From assembly GCF_032854445.1 (NCBI RefSeq), contig NC_088300.1, positions 41,940,458 to 42,004,457 of the forward strand: a stretch of DNA of 64,000 bases, in the 5' to 3' direction. Source of the stretch: Liolophura sinensis. Its lineage: Eukaryota > Mollusca > Polyplacophora > Chitonida > Chitonidae. The notes under the pieces are model-generated. The model was not told the DNA's origin, did no database searches, and was given only the letters and a program-made list of their open reading frames with translations. Made by a program: the position numbers and the translations under genes. Below are positions 21,620-32,565 of the stretch, piece after piece. Each line of letters begins with the position of its first letter. The stretch's first letter is position 1.

Positions 21620-24025
21620 TATTATCATCGGCTTTGTGTTGTGTACTGGACTAAAAGTAACCAGAGTCTAATTCCGTACATCACAGTACAAAGGGCAGAC
21701 AACTCGCATGACATGCTTACCATATATAGCCAGGCTGAATCACAAACCACTATCAAATATACAGATATAAAACAACAAAACTGATAAATGAAGCTCACCA
21801 TTTTGAAATGACGCCGTAATTGTACCCGGTGACTCAGTAGGCCCAATATATGACCTTCAGGTTGTGTGTCATGTCTTCTGGTTTCATCATAGATACTTCC
21901 TTAATGCACCAGACACAATAAATAGTACAGCAATTTAACTGCCATGGCGAGATGAAGCATTGCTTGCTATGACATATCGGTACAATGTCGAAGTGGCCAT
22001 CATCTTTTCGGGGCCATCAAGTAAAGGACAATGAACAAAATGCGAAATAACTTAGTCGGAGTTTAGTAGTTAGCGGCTGGTTATAGCGGTTGACTAATTA
22101 ACAAGGACTATAGTATGTATCTCCAATAATACAGCACCTACAGACTTAATAGCAATCTCAGTATCTGCCTGGCCTATATCTGCATTACTATTGCACCTAC
22201 AGACTTCAAACTGTCTATAATAATGATACTTAATACGATTTGTCACGTGATATGCATAACGGTTGATACCCATACCAAGAGGCGTCAACGTGAATAGTGT
22301 ATTAATGTTGATAACCAGCCTAGTATATATTTTATACGAATATTGACCTGTCCAGGTTACAAGATCTCCACAATACCCAATATTGGACTGGAAATATATT
22401 GAGTGTACGGTGGCCGGTTGGGCATAGTTTTGATCATGTCTAGAGTGTGTCACAGGGTTTTAAGATTTGTAATCTTTGTGATATCCCTATCTTGCTTGTA
22501 TAGTATGCTTCTTTTAATTTCTGGCCTATATTCAGCTGTCTGCGAAATCACTCAGTGTTAAAAGTGTTACTAAATCATTGGAGCTGTTTCATGTAAATGG
22601 CACGCTGTACACAGACTGACAGAGGGGAGGGCACTCTTAACCTTGTTCATGCTGTTTCAAGTTGCCTCCTTTATTAACCATGACACTGTATGCACGCAAA
22701 GCATGAAAACCACGGTTTTTGAGTATAAACTCTCCTACATGTGCATTTAAGCGGCTGTGTCGCAGAGTATTTAACAACTGATTGGCTCGAGAGAGACGGT
22801 TTACTTGTCCCCCCTGAATGATATATACTGAGAAATGAACGATGCTCGGCGGACATTCCTGGGGCGCATGTTGGTACATATACAGCCTGATATATACTAA
22901 CCATCACTGTTATCGCATGCCTATTCAATGAATATATCTGGCTTCGATAGATCTGTTATGCGATCGTTTTGATTATCTGCGTATTAACACAATTTAACTA
23001 TTTGCTGTATTGCTTATAGTCGTGTGATATTTATTGTTTCCTCATTATTTACACACTCTTTTGTTTGATATAATATTCCAAGCTCACCGTTCAACCTGAG
23101 TGTCTATTCAAGGTATGTAAAAGAAATCTACACTATCAGAATTCACCCCCCCCCCCTCCATGATCAAACATAATTTACTTCAATTTTCCTCTAATGTGAG
23201 CTGCTCTATAAATGGCCATTTTGTTCACACAAACACAAGTTTCAACATTTTGCTCGTCAATCTAACATGTTTCCCCTCAGCTAAGCTAAGCTAAGCTAAG
23301 CTAAGCTAAGCCGACGCCATCCATTAACAACGTAAACCAGTCGGGTTTTTAATGTAAAAGAAGGCTAAAATACGCAGTAAAGGTTTATCATACAGACAAC
23401 TGAAAACTATGGGTAAAAATACTTTCATTTATTTTTTTCAGATTTTTTAAAGAGTGTTGAAAGGCATTCCAAAATCTGAAAACTATGGTGTTTTTTTTTA
23501 GCCATACTGACGGTATCTAGGAACTCTGACGTCCAGTCACCATTTTTCCTGATGCTCACCAGATGGAAGGAATTTGGGGGAACATTACTTCAGTAATCTT
23601 TTCACTCAGGGGTAAAAAGAGTTCTTCCAACATTCAGTGTCGTGATTAGAGTTGAAAAAACTTCATCTGATGTCATAATTTTTAACCTCTGATAGTATGG
23701 TCCATAAAGCTCAATTTAACTTCAAATGTTTGAGCGCTTTTAACTCTTTTCATTAAAATGTAAAAAAAATGAAAGTATATTTATGTATAGCTTCAAGTGA
23801 TCTGTTTAGTGACGCCTACTTCGATTTTTGGACTTTCTTGGATTTTTGGATCTTTTCCTTTAACAAATTCGCCACGTCCGCTATCGTGTCGACGGGGTAT
23901 CCATGTACACGATTTCCATGTCAGTGGGTGTACCTAAATGTGAAAAACAGGAAACAGTGAAGTTAGAGCTTCACATCTGTGCTTTTGTTCTCCTCGGGGA
24001 CAATATAAAGCTTTTAAGTGTGTGT
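21620..24025. other. No gene recognised (2.4 kb)
   Basis: Minus-strand frames at 21625-21846, 22094-22453 and 22637-22928 have no recognisable domain. A (CTAAG)n microsatellite of about six units sits at 23277-23310 and a C run near 23147-23158. Confidence 0.5.
23277..23310. repeat. Pentanucleotide microsatellite (AGCTA)n
   Basis: Six perfect tandem copies of AGCTA/CTAAG, followed by CCGACG. Confidence 0.9.
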
Positions 24026-24027
24026 AT

Positions 24028-24047
24028 TGGGGGGGGGGGGGGGGGGG
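24028..24047. repeat. Poly-G run, about 19 bases
   Basis: Uninterrupted G tract directly upstream of a truncated SINE-A. Long G runs are prone to length errors in sequencing. Confidence 0.85.
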
Positions 24048-24206
24048 TGCTCATGCGTGCGAAGGTTTTGCAGCTACCTGCGGATGGTCGTGGGTTTTCC
24101 CCGGGTTCTGTCCGTTTTCCTCCCACCATAATCCTTGCCGCCGTTGTATAAGTGAAATATTCTTAAATACGGGTGTAAAGCACCAATAAAATAAAATAAA
24201 TAAATA
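24048..24206 (+). mobile_element. SINE-A copy, 5'-truncated
   Basis: Begins near GAAGGTTTTGCAGCTACCTG and runs through GATGGTCGTGGG, CCACCATAAT and TGAAATATTCTTAAATACGG to an AATAAAATAAAATAAAT tail. Confidence 0.8.
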
Positions 24207-24209
24207 TGA

Positions 24210-25250
24210 AATAAGATATAGCGCAATAAACAGGAGTTCCAATCTTGATTGTGGGTACCAATGGCCTACATCCTATTATGCTTTTCATATTCATACAGTT
24301 TATCCTCGGATCAGAAAGCTTTTGGAAGTTAATATGAAGTTACATAAAATGAAGTGGCACATAAAATGCTATCAAAACCAACAGTCACTGCATTGAAACC
24401 AAGGAACACTCAGAGTCAAAGAAATCGGTAAATGTGCAAGGCTTATGCACTGATCCAGCTGGAGTTCAAACTTAATCTGTATAAGGGGGTGCAACTGGAT
24501 TTCTATACGAAGCAAGTACTGCCCTGGAGTTATCGAAAAATCAGAACCAAGACAATCATTAAACATCTATACAACTTACGGATTGGTCCAACTTAATCCG
24601 AGGATAGACACACGTAGTGAGTCCGCTCACGTCGCGTATATGTATACCCCACTCTTAATTTTCCAGAGAGGGATATAGATATTTAGTGAAAGATTATATG
24701 AGTATGTAAAGTTTTGTTGCTTCGCTACTGTTAATATGGTTTATTTCATAAATAATACCAACATGTATTGTTTCCTCTTGGACAAAAAACGACTTATGTA
24801 TACATTACTGGTACTATGAATGTTACACGATATGAGAATACGGTTCATTCATGTGTAGGCCAATACCCACATGGAAATAAATATATTTAAAACAAAGTCG
24901 TGACCTGAATATTAAGCAGATACATATGCAGCATTCTGATAATACGCTCTATGCAATGGCATGGGGATAACCAGGCTATATACTGACCTATTGAACGCCA
25001 AGGTAGTAGAGCCGGATATGTGAATTCTGGTGCTAAACTGACGGCCAAAAGAAACTTTACGACTCCGTGAATTAAATATAACCAGCCTTTGCAGCAAGTT
25101 AATACCAAATTATTGTAGGAAAACATTGTACGATGCATATTCCCATGTGAGACAAACGTCATATACGCCCACACGAATTTGTTTGAGAGAATTGGAAAAA
25201 TCACGTGACCCAGGGATGCCCGCAACTGCACATATAGTAAGTGTATAAAA
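24210..25250. other. No gene recognised
   Basis: The 180-codon minus frame at 24887-25429 runs into the transposase relic and shows no domain of its own. Confidence 0.5.
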
Positions 25251-25299
25251 ACGTCACACACAGTGTGCTGGACCTGCCACCAAAACAACCACCAAAGTA

Positions 25300-25440
25300 A
25301 TGCCTCGATTGACTCCAGAACAACGCGAGAGGGCCCTGGGTATGATATCATTGGGAGCCACCATGCCCACACTGCAAGGACCTTCGGGTGCTCTCTTGTC
25401 AAACCTGATACAACGTTACAGACAGACAAGGAGAATGGCT
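25300..25440 (+). pseudogene. Tc1-like transposase N-terminal fragment
   Basis: The reading MPRLTPEQRERALGMISLGA is a typical start of a Tc1-family DDE transposase (HTH that binds the inverted repeats). After about 22 residues the frame breaks: ARTFGCS, expected next, appears in the +1 frame, and QRYRQT follows in the original frame. No catalytic domain is left, so this is a dead N-terminal scrap of a DNA transposon. Confidence 0.75.
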
Positions 25441-25479
25441 ATTTTTCTACCCCTGCTCTGTTTGTTCACTTGTTTGAGT

Positions 25480-26122
25480 CTGCAGATTATAGAGCTGTAA
25501 GTGTGACATCGTTGAAAGAAATTAAGCCGTAAAATACTGATGAGTGGCTATATCTAAGGTTAAAAATCGGAGCACCGAAATTAAAAATCGGAGTGTCGAG
25601 TTTGAAGATCTACCCCAGCTCATTTGGCGAGAGTCCAGGAGCCGCTTGAGATCCGGGGGCTTCCTGGCTCTAGATCGCTATAGACAATTCCCAGTCATAC
25701 AGTTACGGTACCAAAATATGGGGTTTAACGAGTACAGAGCCGTAAAAGTGATATGGTGAGATAAATTTTCACAGACCAAATGTGTGTGTCCGAGAGGGAG
25801 TGTTTAATTCTGAATTTAAAAGTTTATCTAAGCCCTAGTTTGCCCTGTAGACAAGTTTTCAACCATTCAAAATGAATTGGTGAGTTTACACACGTCGGGT
25901 GTAAAAAGTATATGGAGCCGTAAAGGTGAAAAACAAAATAATAAGATATTAACAAAGATTAAAAGTCAGCGCCCCGAGTTCAGGATTCGGGATTACGAGT
26001 TTAACAATGGGGATCTGAGATTTTCTTTTAAGCTAGAATCCGACATTTATATGGTAGCCAGGGATGAGCGTTTTTCGCGATTTTTTTCACTGTGTACCTT
26101 CAAATTGCCAGTATTTTTTTAA
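25480..26122. repeat. Weak direct repeats of an unknown element
   Basis: The motif TACAGAGCCGTAAAAGTGA occurs in variants at about 25487, 25733 and 25910, and AAAAATCGGAGYRCCGA-like phrases recur near 25562, 25587 and 25955. It may be a degraded element associated with the transposase scrap upstream; identity unknown. Confidence 0.35.
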
Positions 26123-26324
26123 CACGATGACGGCCCCCAAGAAAGGTCCAGCCGAAAGTTCCACGAGCAAGGCATACATGACGCCTACTAGACTTGCTAC
26201 CTGAACTGTACCATACTTACGGTAGTGCTAAACAACAAGATCCTTAGCAGAAACAAGCTTAGTGCTGATGTTTGCTTCACCATTTAATGAAGTTGTCATA
26301 ACGCAGTTTACATTCTTTACTGAT

Positions 26325-26402
26325 TAAATATTTATTTATTTGATTGGCGTTTTATGCCGTACTGAAGAATATTTCGCTTATACGACAGCTGTCGTTATTA
26401 TG
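26325..26402 (-). mobile_element. SINE-A 3' fragment
   Basis: TTTATTTATTTGATTGGCGT, then GCCGTACTGAAGAATATTTC, ending in the body at CGTTATTATGG. Confidence 0.75.
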
Positions 26403-26404
26403 GT

Positions 26405-27660
26405 AATAAGCCAGCATAACAGAAATACCTTGACAACACAGAAACTGGCCATCCTGGTCGGAACAGCATATGTGGCTGTACGCCCGGTAATAGTATACAA
26501 AACATGGGATTCGCGCGGGAAATTAAATGTATCACATATTTGTTGCCAACGGAAAGCTTATTAACAAGATAACTATCGACAGTTATCAGTGAAATTTTTG
26601 ATTTTTTACTGAAGTAGAAGACGCGTATACTGTAAAAAAAAAAAAAAGGCGGGTGTTGTACTTCGGCGACGCTTCGGTAATCCTCACTTTCCTCCCTGTC
26701 TCTGTCTGTTCTACATGACGCAGTCGTCATGGCTCAAGTGCATTCACTTTGTAGACTAACACAGGCTTACTTTCACGGGTGACTGAGGACAGCACGGGTG
26801 TATTGTATGTATAAGGGTAGGCCTACAGGTGTGTGTGTGTGTGTAGGCCTACCATGCATGACCTACAGAACGAGATCTTTAGGAATGTAATGTCAGTAAG
26901 GCGGGGCGGAGAAAGTGACATGCTCACCTTGACAGAACAAGTCCTTGAACTGCAAGCCATTATTGTCTGAAAAAAAGAAACGATGTTACGTAACTCTGTG
27001 GCTGCCGCACATGATAAAACTAAACTGTCGACTTACTGCGGATATAAGGCTTGACAAGATGAACAATGAGCAACTTTCCACGGAAGCAACTACACAAATA
27101 ATTCCATGTTTGCCAGCATTAACTGGTTTGTTGCGGGCTGTCGGGTGGCGCATCTGCAAATTAAGGTTATAGTACAACAACAGCACGCTGTGTAAATTTA
27201 CAGGTGGATGTGAACTTCGGTGGCCTACTGCGCGAGTGGACGCTGCAAATAATCTTAGCCTATCACTATGTCTTGAGTTGTAGGCCTATGAAGTATTGCG
27301 GAGATTTCGTATCCTGGTGTTCATGCTACTGCCCACACTGCTGACCTCGATGTGCTGGCCTGTACACACAGCATAACTCTGCGTGATAGGTGTATTTAGC
27401 TGCTGCTCAAAACAAACATGTAGGCCTATAGCTGGTTATTTCGTGAGCCAGCGTCTAAAAAAGGCCTACAGATTACTCAGCTTCGGATAACTGCGGATCT
27501 TCCATCGCTGTTCGTTACGTTAAGCCTGATGTCCATGGCCTGCACAGAGAACATAGTCCCTTGCTATGTAATAGTGAAAGACTGGGTCTCGTGGAATGCG
27601 TTCGGATAAGTGCACTAGCACCGACACTACATCCTATGTAGAGAAATAAGATCTGCCGCA
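26405..27660. other. No gene recognised; upstream region of the first fucosyltransferase
   Basis: Contains an A run at about 26634-26647, a short GT repeat at 26831-26843 and no clear exon. Promoter elements of the downstream gene are not obvious. Confidence 0.45.
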
Positions 27661-27665
27661 CAGTT

Positions 27666-28763
27666 ATGGCAGGGTGGTGGGCCCATCGGTGTTGTCGGAG
27701 AAATGCCTGTTTCCTGTTTACTGGCTCGGTTGTTGTTGTAGTAGTGTTATACCAGTGGTATATGTCACCGCCTGTCTCCATATTAAAACAGGGGGATCTT
27801 AAATATCTTAACGGGACCAAACTAGTGCTGCTATGGACAAAATTTTTCTCTCAAACACAGTGGGTGAATGACAGTCATTTTAGAGACTGCCCCGTGAATC
27901 GATGTATTGTTAGTGAAGATAAATCGCTGTTGTTGAAAAGCGATGCTGTGCTCTTCCACGAGAGGGACATCGGTGGGCGGGATCAGATGCCGATGGTTAG
28001 GACATCGGAGCAGAGATGGATATGGCTTACACAGGAGACTGTCATGAACATGGAGGCGCCGTTAGCAGAATACAACGGGTTATTTAATTGGACGATGACG
28101 TACAGACGGGACTCGGATGTTGTTATACCTTATGGGGCGGTTCAGAAAAGGGCAGAACCTCTGACAATGGCAAGGTTACGTAAAATGATTGCTGAAGAGT
28201 CTGCCACAAGAAGGAAACTGGTAGCAATACGCATTAGTAACTGTAAATCTCCCTTCACGGACCGTATGAACTACCTACGGAAGTTACAGGAGTATGTGCC
28301 GGTGGATGTGCTGGGGAAGTGTGGCGAGTCGTGTGAGCTACATGACGGCTGCAGTGATACCTTCATGTCGCAGTACAAGTTTTACCTTGCGTTTGAGAAC
28401 AGCCATTGTCGAGACTACGTCACAGAAAAGCTGTGGTTGCCACTTGCCTTCTGGAACAGCGTGCCCGTTGTCATGGGTGGGGCTGACCCGTCGGACTACG
28501 CTGCCGTGGCCCCGCCTAAATCCTATATACACGTGGCCAGCTTTAAGTCGCCACAAAAATTAGCAGAGTATTTGATGTTACTTGATAAAAGTGACACGCT
28601 CTATAACGAATATTTTAATTGGAGACGGACATACAAATATACGTTTCCGCCTTACTGTGACCTCTGCACCGCACTTCACTCTCCCAAGCCGCGTAAAACC
28701 TACAACCTTGTGGAGTGGTACAAGAGTGATAAGTGTTCGGCAGACCATCCCGTATATGTGTGA
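27666..28763 (+). CDS. Alpha-1,3-fucosyltransferase (GT10), type II Golgi protein, copy 1
   Basis: Transfers fucose from GDP-fucose to GlcNAc-containing glycans in the Golgi lumen. The 365-residue single-exon frame starts at the ATG at 27666. It has a short basic cytosolic tail, one membrane anchor at about residues 14-33 and almost no stem, then the GT10 domain. Visible family motifs are KLVLLWTKF near 52-60, FNWTMTYRRDSD at 140-151, RKLVAIRISNC near 180-190, QYKFYLAFENSHCRDYVTEKLW from 236 (broken here: QYKFYLAFENS, then CRDYVTEKLW), and VPVVMGGADPSDY with the C-terminal CDLC pair. It is shorter than the second copy by its missing stem but keeps every core motif, so it looks functional. It converges with the second copy 3.8 kb away. 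Linkage specificity (1,3 versus 1,4 or 1,6-core) cannot be read with certainty. Confidence 0.93.
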   Translation: MAGWWAHRCCRRNACFLFTGSVVVVVVLYQWYMSPPVSILKQGDLKYLNGTKLVLLWTKFFSQTQWVNDSHFRDCPVNRCIVSEDKSLLLKSDAVLFHERDIGGRDQMPMVRTSEQRWIWLTQETVMNMEAPLAEYNGLFNWTMTYRRDSDVVIPYGAVQKRAEPLTMARLRKMIAEESATRRKLVAIRISNCKSPFTDRMNYLRKLQEYVPVDVLGKCGESCELHDGCSDTFMSQYKFYLAFENSHCRDYVTEKLWLPLAFWNSVPVVMGGADPSDYAAVAPPKSYIHVASFKSPQKLAEYLMLLDKSDTLYNEYFNWRRTYKYTFPPYCDLCTALHSPKPRKTYNLVEWYKSDKCSADHPVYV

Positions 28764-28796
28764 TATAGGCTACAGAACACGTGATGTTCATGATTT

Positions 28797-28840
28797 ATGT
28801 ATGTATTTATGTATGCATGTATGTATGTATGTATGTATGC
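28797..28840. repeat. (ATGT)n microsatellite
   Basis: About ten imperfect copies of ATGT just after the fucosyltransferase stop codon, probably inside its 3' UTR. Confidence 0.85.
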
Positions 28841-28849
28841 CGTAACCAC

Positions 28850-28945
28850 GCAGTGATGAGCGCCAAGCGAGGCATCACGCATTAAGTGCCAAGTCTTTGG
28901 TATGAACCGATCCGGATTCGATCCCAGGACTTCCGTCTTTATGGT
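28850..28945 (-). mobile_element. SINE-B/C-type head fragment (minus strand)
   Basis: GAGCGCCAAGCGAGGCA followed by AAGTCTTTGGTATGAACCGA and GGATTCGATCCCAGGAC reads, on the minus strand, as box B then the joint found in SINE-B and SINE-C heads. No body follows. Confidence 0.5.
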
Positions 28946-29306
28946 TTAGTACCGGTGCCAGTTTTTGAACTCCTACAGTCTTGCAGGATTATGTGCTTCC
29001 TGATATCTTTGATCTCTGTAACCGATGAACCAAAGTGAATATTCAAATTGTGTATCACGCAGTTTTATAAGTTATTTATTCCGTGCTTGTTGTTGAATTG
29101 TACATCCCAGTTACTCTTTGAATGAATGATTGAATGATTTGTCATTTTTACCAATTTTTGTGAACAAATACTGCTTAACATTTTTCAAATATCATGCGAT
29201 ACAGTAGGACTTTTTTCACATTTGGCAATAATGAGTATATTATGTACACTAGACCTCAGATGAAATTCGAAAACCAGCTTGATCTGTGCGTAAGTTTTAT
29301 ATATTT

Positions 29307-29312
29307 AATAAA
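29307..29312 (+). promoter_or_regulatory. Possible polyadenylation signal AATAAA
   Basis: About 545 bp after the first fucosyltransferase stop codon. No closer canonical signal was seen, so the 3' UTR would be long and would include the microsatellite. Confidence 0.4.
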
Positions 29313-29649
29313 TTCGGTTTTCTTTGGTTGTTGGTTTCTGTGCAATAATTGTATTTTTGTATACTAATTCATATTATCAGAAGGTCAGATTTTATAAATA
29401 TGATGAATGATTACCGACTGACCCCACGTGTTAAGCGATGCCGCGAGTGCACTGCTGTCTATCAAGATTCAGTCTTGGATAGTAATTGATGTGATTTGCA
29501 GAATGAATGATCTAGTGCCCATGTCTGGCCGAAATGTAACAGTATTATTGTTATTATGGAGTTTCAAAATGACATCTATATTTTTTTATTTATATTTTAT
29601 GGACAAAATACGCGTGGACCGAAGAGCATACGTGGCCCAGTAGCATGCT

Positions 29650-29847
29650 TGTGCAGCACTATGATTGAGGAGCCTCTCACCAAGGCGAACGCAAGCTCAG
29701 GCTAGCTCCCTCTCCTATGGAAGGTCTCTCAGCCACCTGCTGATGTCCGTGGGTTTCCTCCCACCAAAATGCTGACCACCGTCGTTGAAGTGAAATTTTC
29801 TTGAGAACGGCGTAAAACACCTATCAAATATATAAATAAATAAACGA
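29650..29847 (+). mobile_element. SINE-A copy, degenerate
   Basis: GAGCCTCTCACCAAGGCG, CTGCTGATGTCCGTGGGTTT, CCCACCAAAATGCTGACCAC and AACGGCGTAAAACACCTATC are all present in order, ending ATAAATAAATAAA. The tRNA head is lost. Confidence 0.8.
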
Positions 29848-29849
29848 CG

Positions 29850-30435
29850 GAATGGATTGGATAGCATCCAACAGAGTTTACAGGTTGAAGGCTTTCGGGC
29901 ATGCAATAACATCTTTCATGTATTATAGAAGTTATAACTGTGAGAAGCGTAGGCAAATGGTAAGGTTTCAGAACTATTAACTTTTCCATTGGGCTTGTAA
30001 GCGCGTACGAAGTATAGCTTAGGTAATTAGCTGTAGTTTTGTGCTTTTCACTGAAGAGGTACTCAAACAATTGCGTGTAACCTATGAACAAAATATGGGA
30101 AGTTTTCTTCATACAACACATATGGCAGAGTTACAGACATGGTTCGAACCTCACTCTTTCACTGAAAAGAAGATGGACATATATTTTTGCTCTATAGTTT
30201 GTAACAAATAGAATTTTCGAAACGAAATAGCATCAACGCTGATTCGATTTTGATTCAGTTATTCTTTTAAACTTTGAATCCACTCGGAGCAGTGTCAAAC
30301 ATTGAACAGAAGGTAAAGAAGTTAAATGATCATGTAAATGAACTTTGATTACTTAAGTAGTTTCTTATAATGTATTCAAGAATATTTTTATGTTTTGTAC
30401 TCGCCAGCGATCAGGTCATGGACATAGGGAAAACA
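29850..30435. other. No gene recognised
   Basis: AT-rich; nothing matched. Confidence 0.5.
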
Positions 30436-30439
30436 GTCT

Positions 30440-30870
30440 TTGATTGTATATTCGCCATACTCAAGAATATGCAGAGGCTTCTGGTTTAATGAGTGGTGTA
30501 TTTTAACGGGAGACCACACCTCTGATTTTTGCCAAGCTACAGACGCACTTCCCTAAGTGTAATGTAGGCAATAGGTCTCCAGAGCACTTGTCACCAAACT
30601 CACCACAAACAATGGATGCAGGTGAATCTTAAAAATTTCGTCCGAGAATGGCTTCATCAGGTCGACAGCTGTTTAAGGCCACACTCGAGAAGAGTTTTGA
30701 ACTTTAACATTTTTGGTATGATAAGGGTCATTATTTTATGAGTGGGAGGATCCAGAGGGCTGGGAGCAAACCACCGACCTTTGGCAAACTATAGTAGCGA
30801 GCTTTCCACGCGAGACGTATATCATATTGGTCGGAGACAAGTGGTATCAATTGAACACTTATTGCCATTA
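30440..30870 (-). mobile_element. Two SINE-D-like fragments
   Basis: GGGAGACCACACCTCTGATTTTTGCCAAG near 30510 (shown in part: GGGAGACCACACCTCTGA) and CAAACCACCGACCTTTGGCA near 30768 match the SINE-D core. Both are worn and their ends are not defined. Confidence 0.45.
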
Positions 30871-30956
30871 ATGCCTCCAGAACAAGGGGAACAGGAGAAC
30901 CTAGAAAAAATCCTGATGAAGAATGGTATATAACCCGCGTCTACTGTGACGATCGC

Positions 30957-31290
30957 TCCGGTGGCCTAATGGTTAGAGCGCCCGCAACCAAGGTCGGGTC
31001 ATACCTAAGACTTTAAAAATAGTGCTTGTTGCTGCCTCCCTTGGCGCCCACCTCTGAGAGATTAGAGTAAGGAAACACGACTGGTTGGACTGGTGTCAGT
31101 ATAATGGGGAGGTGTGTCAGTATTACGGGGTGGGCGAAATGTCTGGTGTGTTCGGCATAATACTGCAGTGGCGGCAGCACTTTGGGGGCATGGACTCGAC
31201 CTGCCACAAGATGGCAAGATGACTCATCGTCGTCATATGACTGAAAAATTAAGTACGACTTCAAACCCCAGGCATTCATTCATTCATACA
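30957..31290 (+). mobile_element. SINE-B copy, near full length
   Basis: Head CCGGTGGCCTAATGGTTAGA with CAAGGTCGGGTCATACC, body AGTAAGGAAACACGACTGG and CAGTATAATGGGG, and the 3' end CGTCGTCATATGACTGAAAA with an ATTC-repeat tail. A short internal duplication of CAGTAT(AATG/TACG)GGG is visible near 31097-31125. Confidence 0.85.
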
Positions 31291-31299
31291 TTCTAGTGT

Positions 31300-32140
31300 G
31301 ACACATGTGTTGAACGGCATTCAACTTCACCAATCATGAGCGCACACGGTTTGTAAAGCAACACTTCTCATAAACAAACCTACTCTCTTTTGCAGTACAA
31401 ATTACTCGGAACATGCATTGAAAAAGAACAAATTATATATTGGTTTCTTTTTTACAATATGTACAAAAATAAATGGTTTATGTTTTAATATCAATAACAA
31501 AATATATCCAGGGACAAAACAAGAAACAAACCCAAACACTTGCAAATCGATTGTTGTTAAACAGTTGCGACATTCCTCAATAGCATTTTAACAAACGCAC
31601 CAACAATGAACAAAATAGGAAACCAAAAGTGGTCTGCCTTCGACAACAGTTACAGCTTTACAATGGGTTTGAATTACCTGAACAATAACATAGGTTCTAC
31701 ACATGAAATATCATAGGTCCTACACATGAAATATCACCCCCAGTGTACAGGATATCAGAGATATTACATTCAAGTGGGAAAATATGCACGTTAAAAATAT
31801 CCACATTTACAGGTTGTTCATAAGTAATGTTGTTAGGCAAGGTCTACTAACGGTAGCATACATGGAAACATTGATGAAGTAATTAGTGCTTAGAGCCAGT
31901 CTTCATACATAGCTGTTAACGCGTTAAGTCATACACAGTTGTTCTTATGGGTGACCAATGCTAGTCTATTTTGTTTTTGTTTTTTTGTTGTTGTTTTTTT
32001 TGCAAGAGATAACGTTCATGCTCATCTGTAATTTATATTCAGCCGAAATTACTTCTGGTTAGCGCTGGTATACAAAAGTAGATATGTGATTATGTCCTGC
32101 TGGACAGTGACCTTATGTTCATGATTACATACAGAAATAG
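31300..32140. other. No gene recognised; possible 3' UTR of the second fucosyltransferase
   Basis: T-rich low complexity at 31974-32000; CTACACATGAAATATCA is duplicated at about 31696 and 31721. If the minus-strand gene has a long 3' UTR it would lie here. Confidence 0.45.
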
Positions 32141-32144
32141 ACTT

Positions 32145-32525
32145 TAAGCGAAGTCAGTGTTCATATCTAAAGTTTCAAAGTAGTCTAATGAAGTAAATGT
32201 CCATATCCAGCTTTATAGCCACCTGAACTCCATGTTGACACGCACGTGTCTTGTGAAGTGAAGTCTGTGTCCATATCCATCTGTATAACCACCTGAACTT
32301 CATGTTGACACGCACGTGTCTTGAAGTGAAGTCTGTGTCCATATCCATCTGTATAGCCATCTGAACATCATGTTAACACGCACGTGTACTGTGAAGTGAA
32401 GTCTGTGTTCATATCCAGCTGTATAACCACCTGAACTCCATGTTAACACGCACGTGTATTGTGAAGTGAAGTCTGTGTCCATATCCAGCTGTATAATCAC
32501 CTTAATATTATGTGGACTCAAATGT
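32145..32525. repeat. 70-bp tandem array beside the second fucosyltransferase, with one CACGTG per unit
   Basis: CTGAACTCCATGTTGACACG-type unit starts at 32223, 32293, 32361, 32431 and 32501 (worn), steps 70, 68, 70, 70, with a more degenerate unit before 32223. CACGTG palindromes lie at 32243, 32313, 32381 and 32451. The array ends about 40 bp from the stop codon, so it is probably transcribed in the 3' UTR. Confidence 0.9.
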
Positions 32526-32565
32526 ATAGTGAAGTGAGGTCGGAGTCCCTAAGCAAAAGAGGCGG

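Noticed and set aside
23277-23310. (CTAAG)n run as an interstitial telomere
   Set aside because: Animal telomeres are TTAGGG; five-base CTAAG units do not match and the run is only about 34 bp.
24887-25429. 180-codon minus-strand frame
   Set aside because: No domain, overlaps the Tc1 scrap on the other strand, and no start context.
26535-26620. GATAACTATCGACAGTTATC palindrome as an operator
   Set aside because: Too short and isolated in AT-rich non-coding DNA to support a function.
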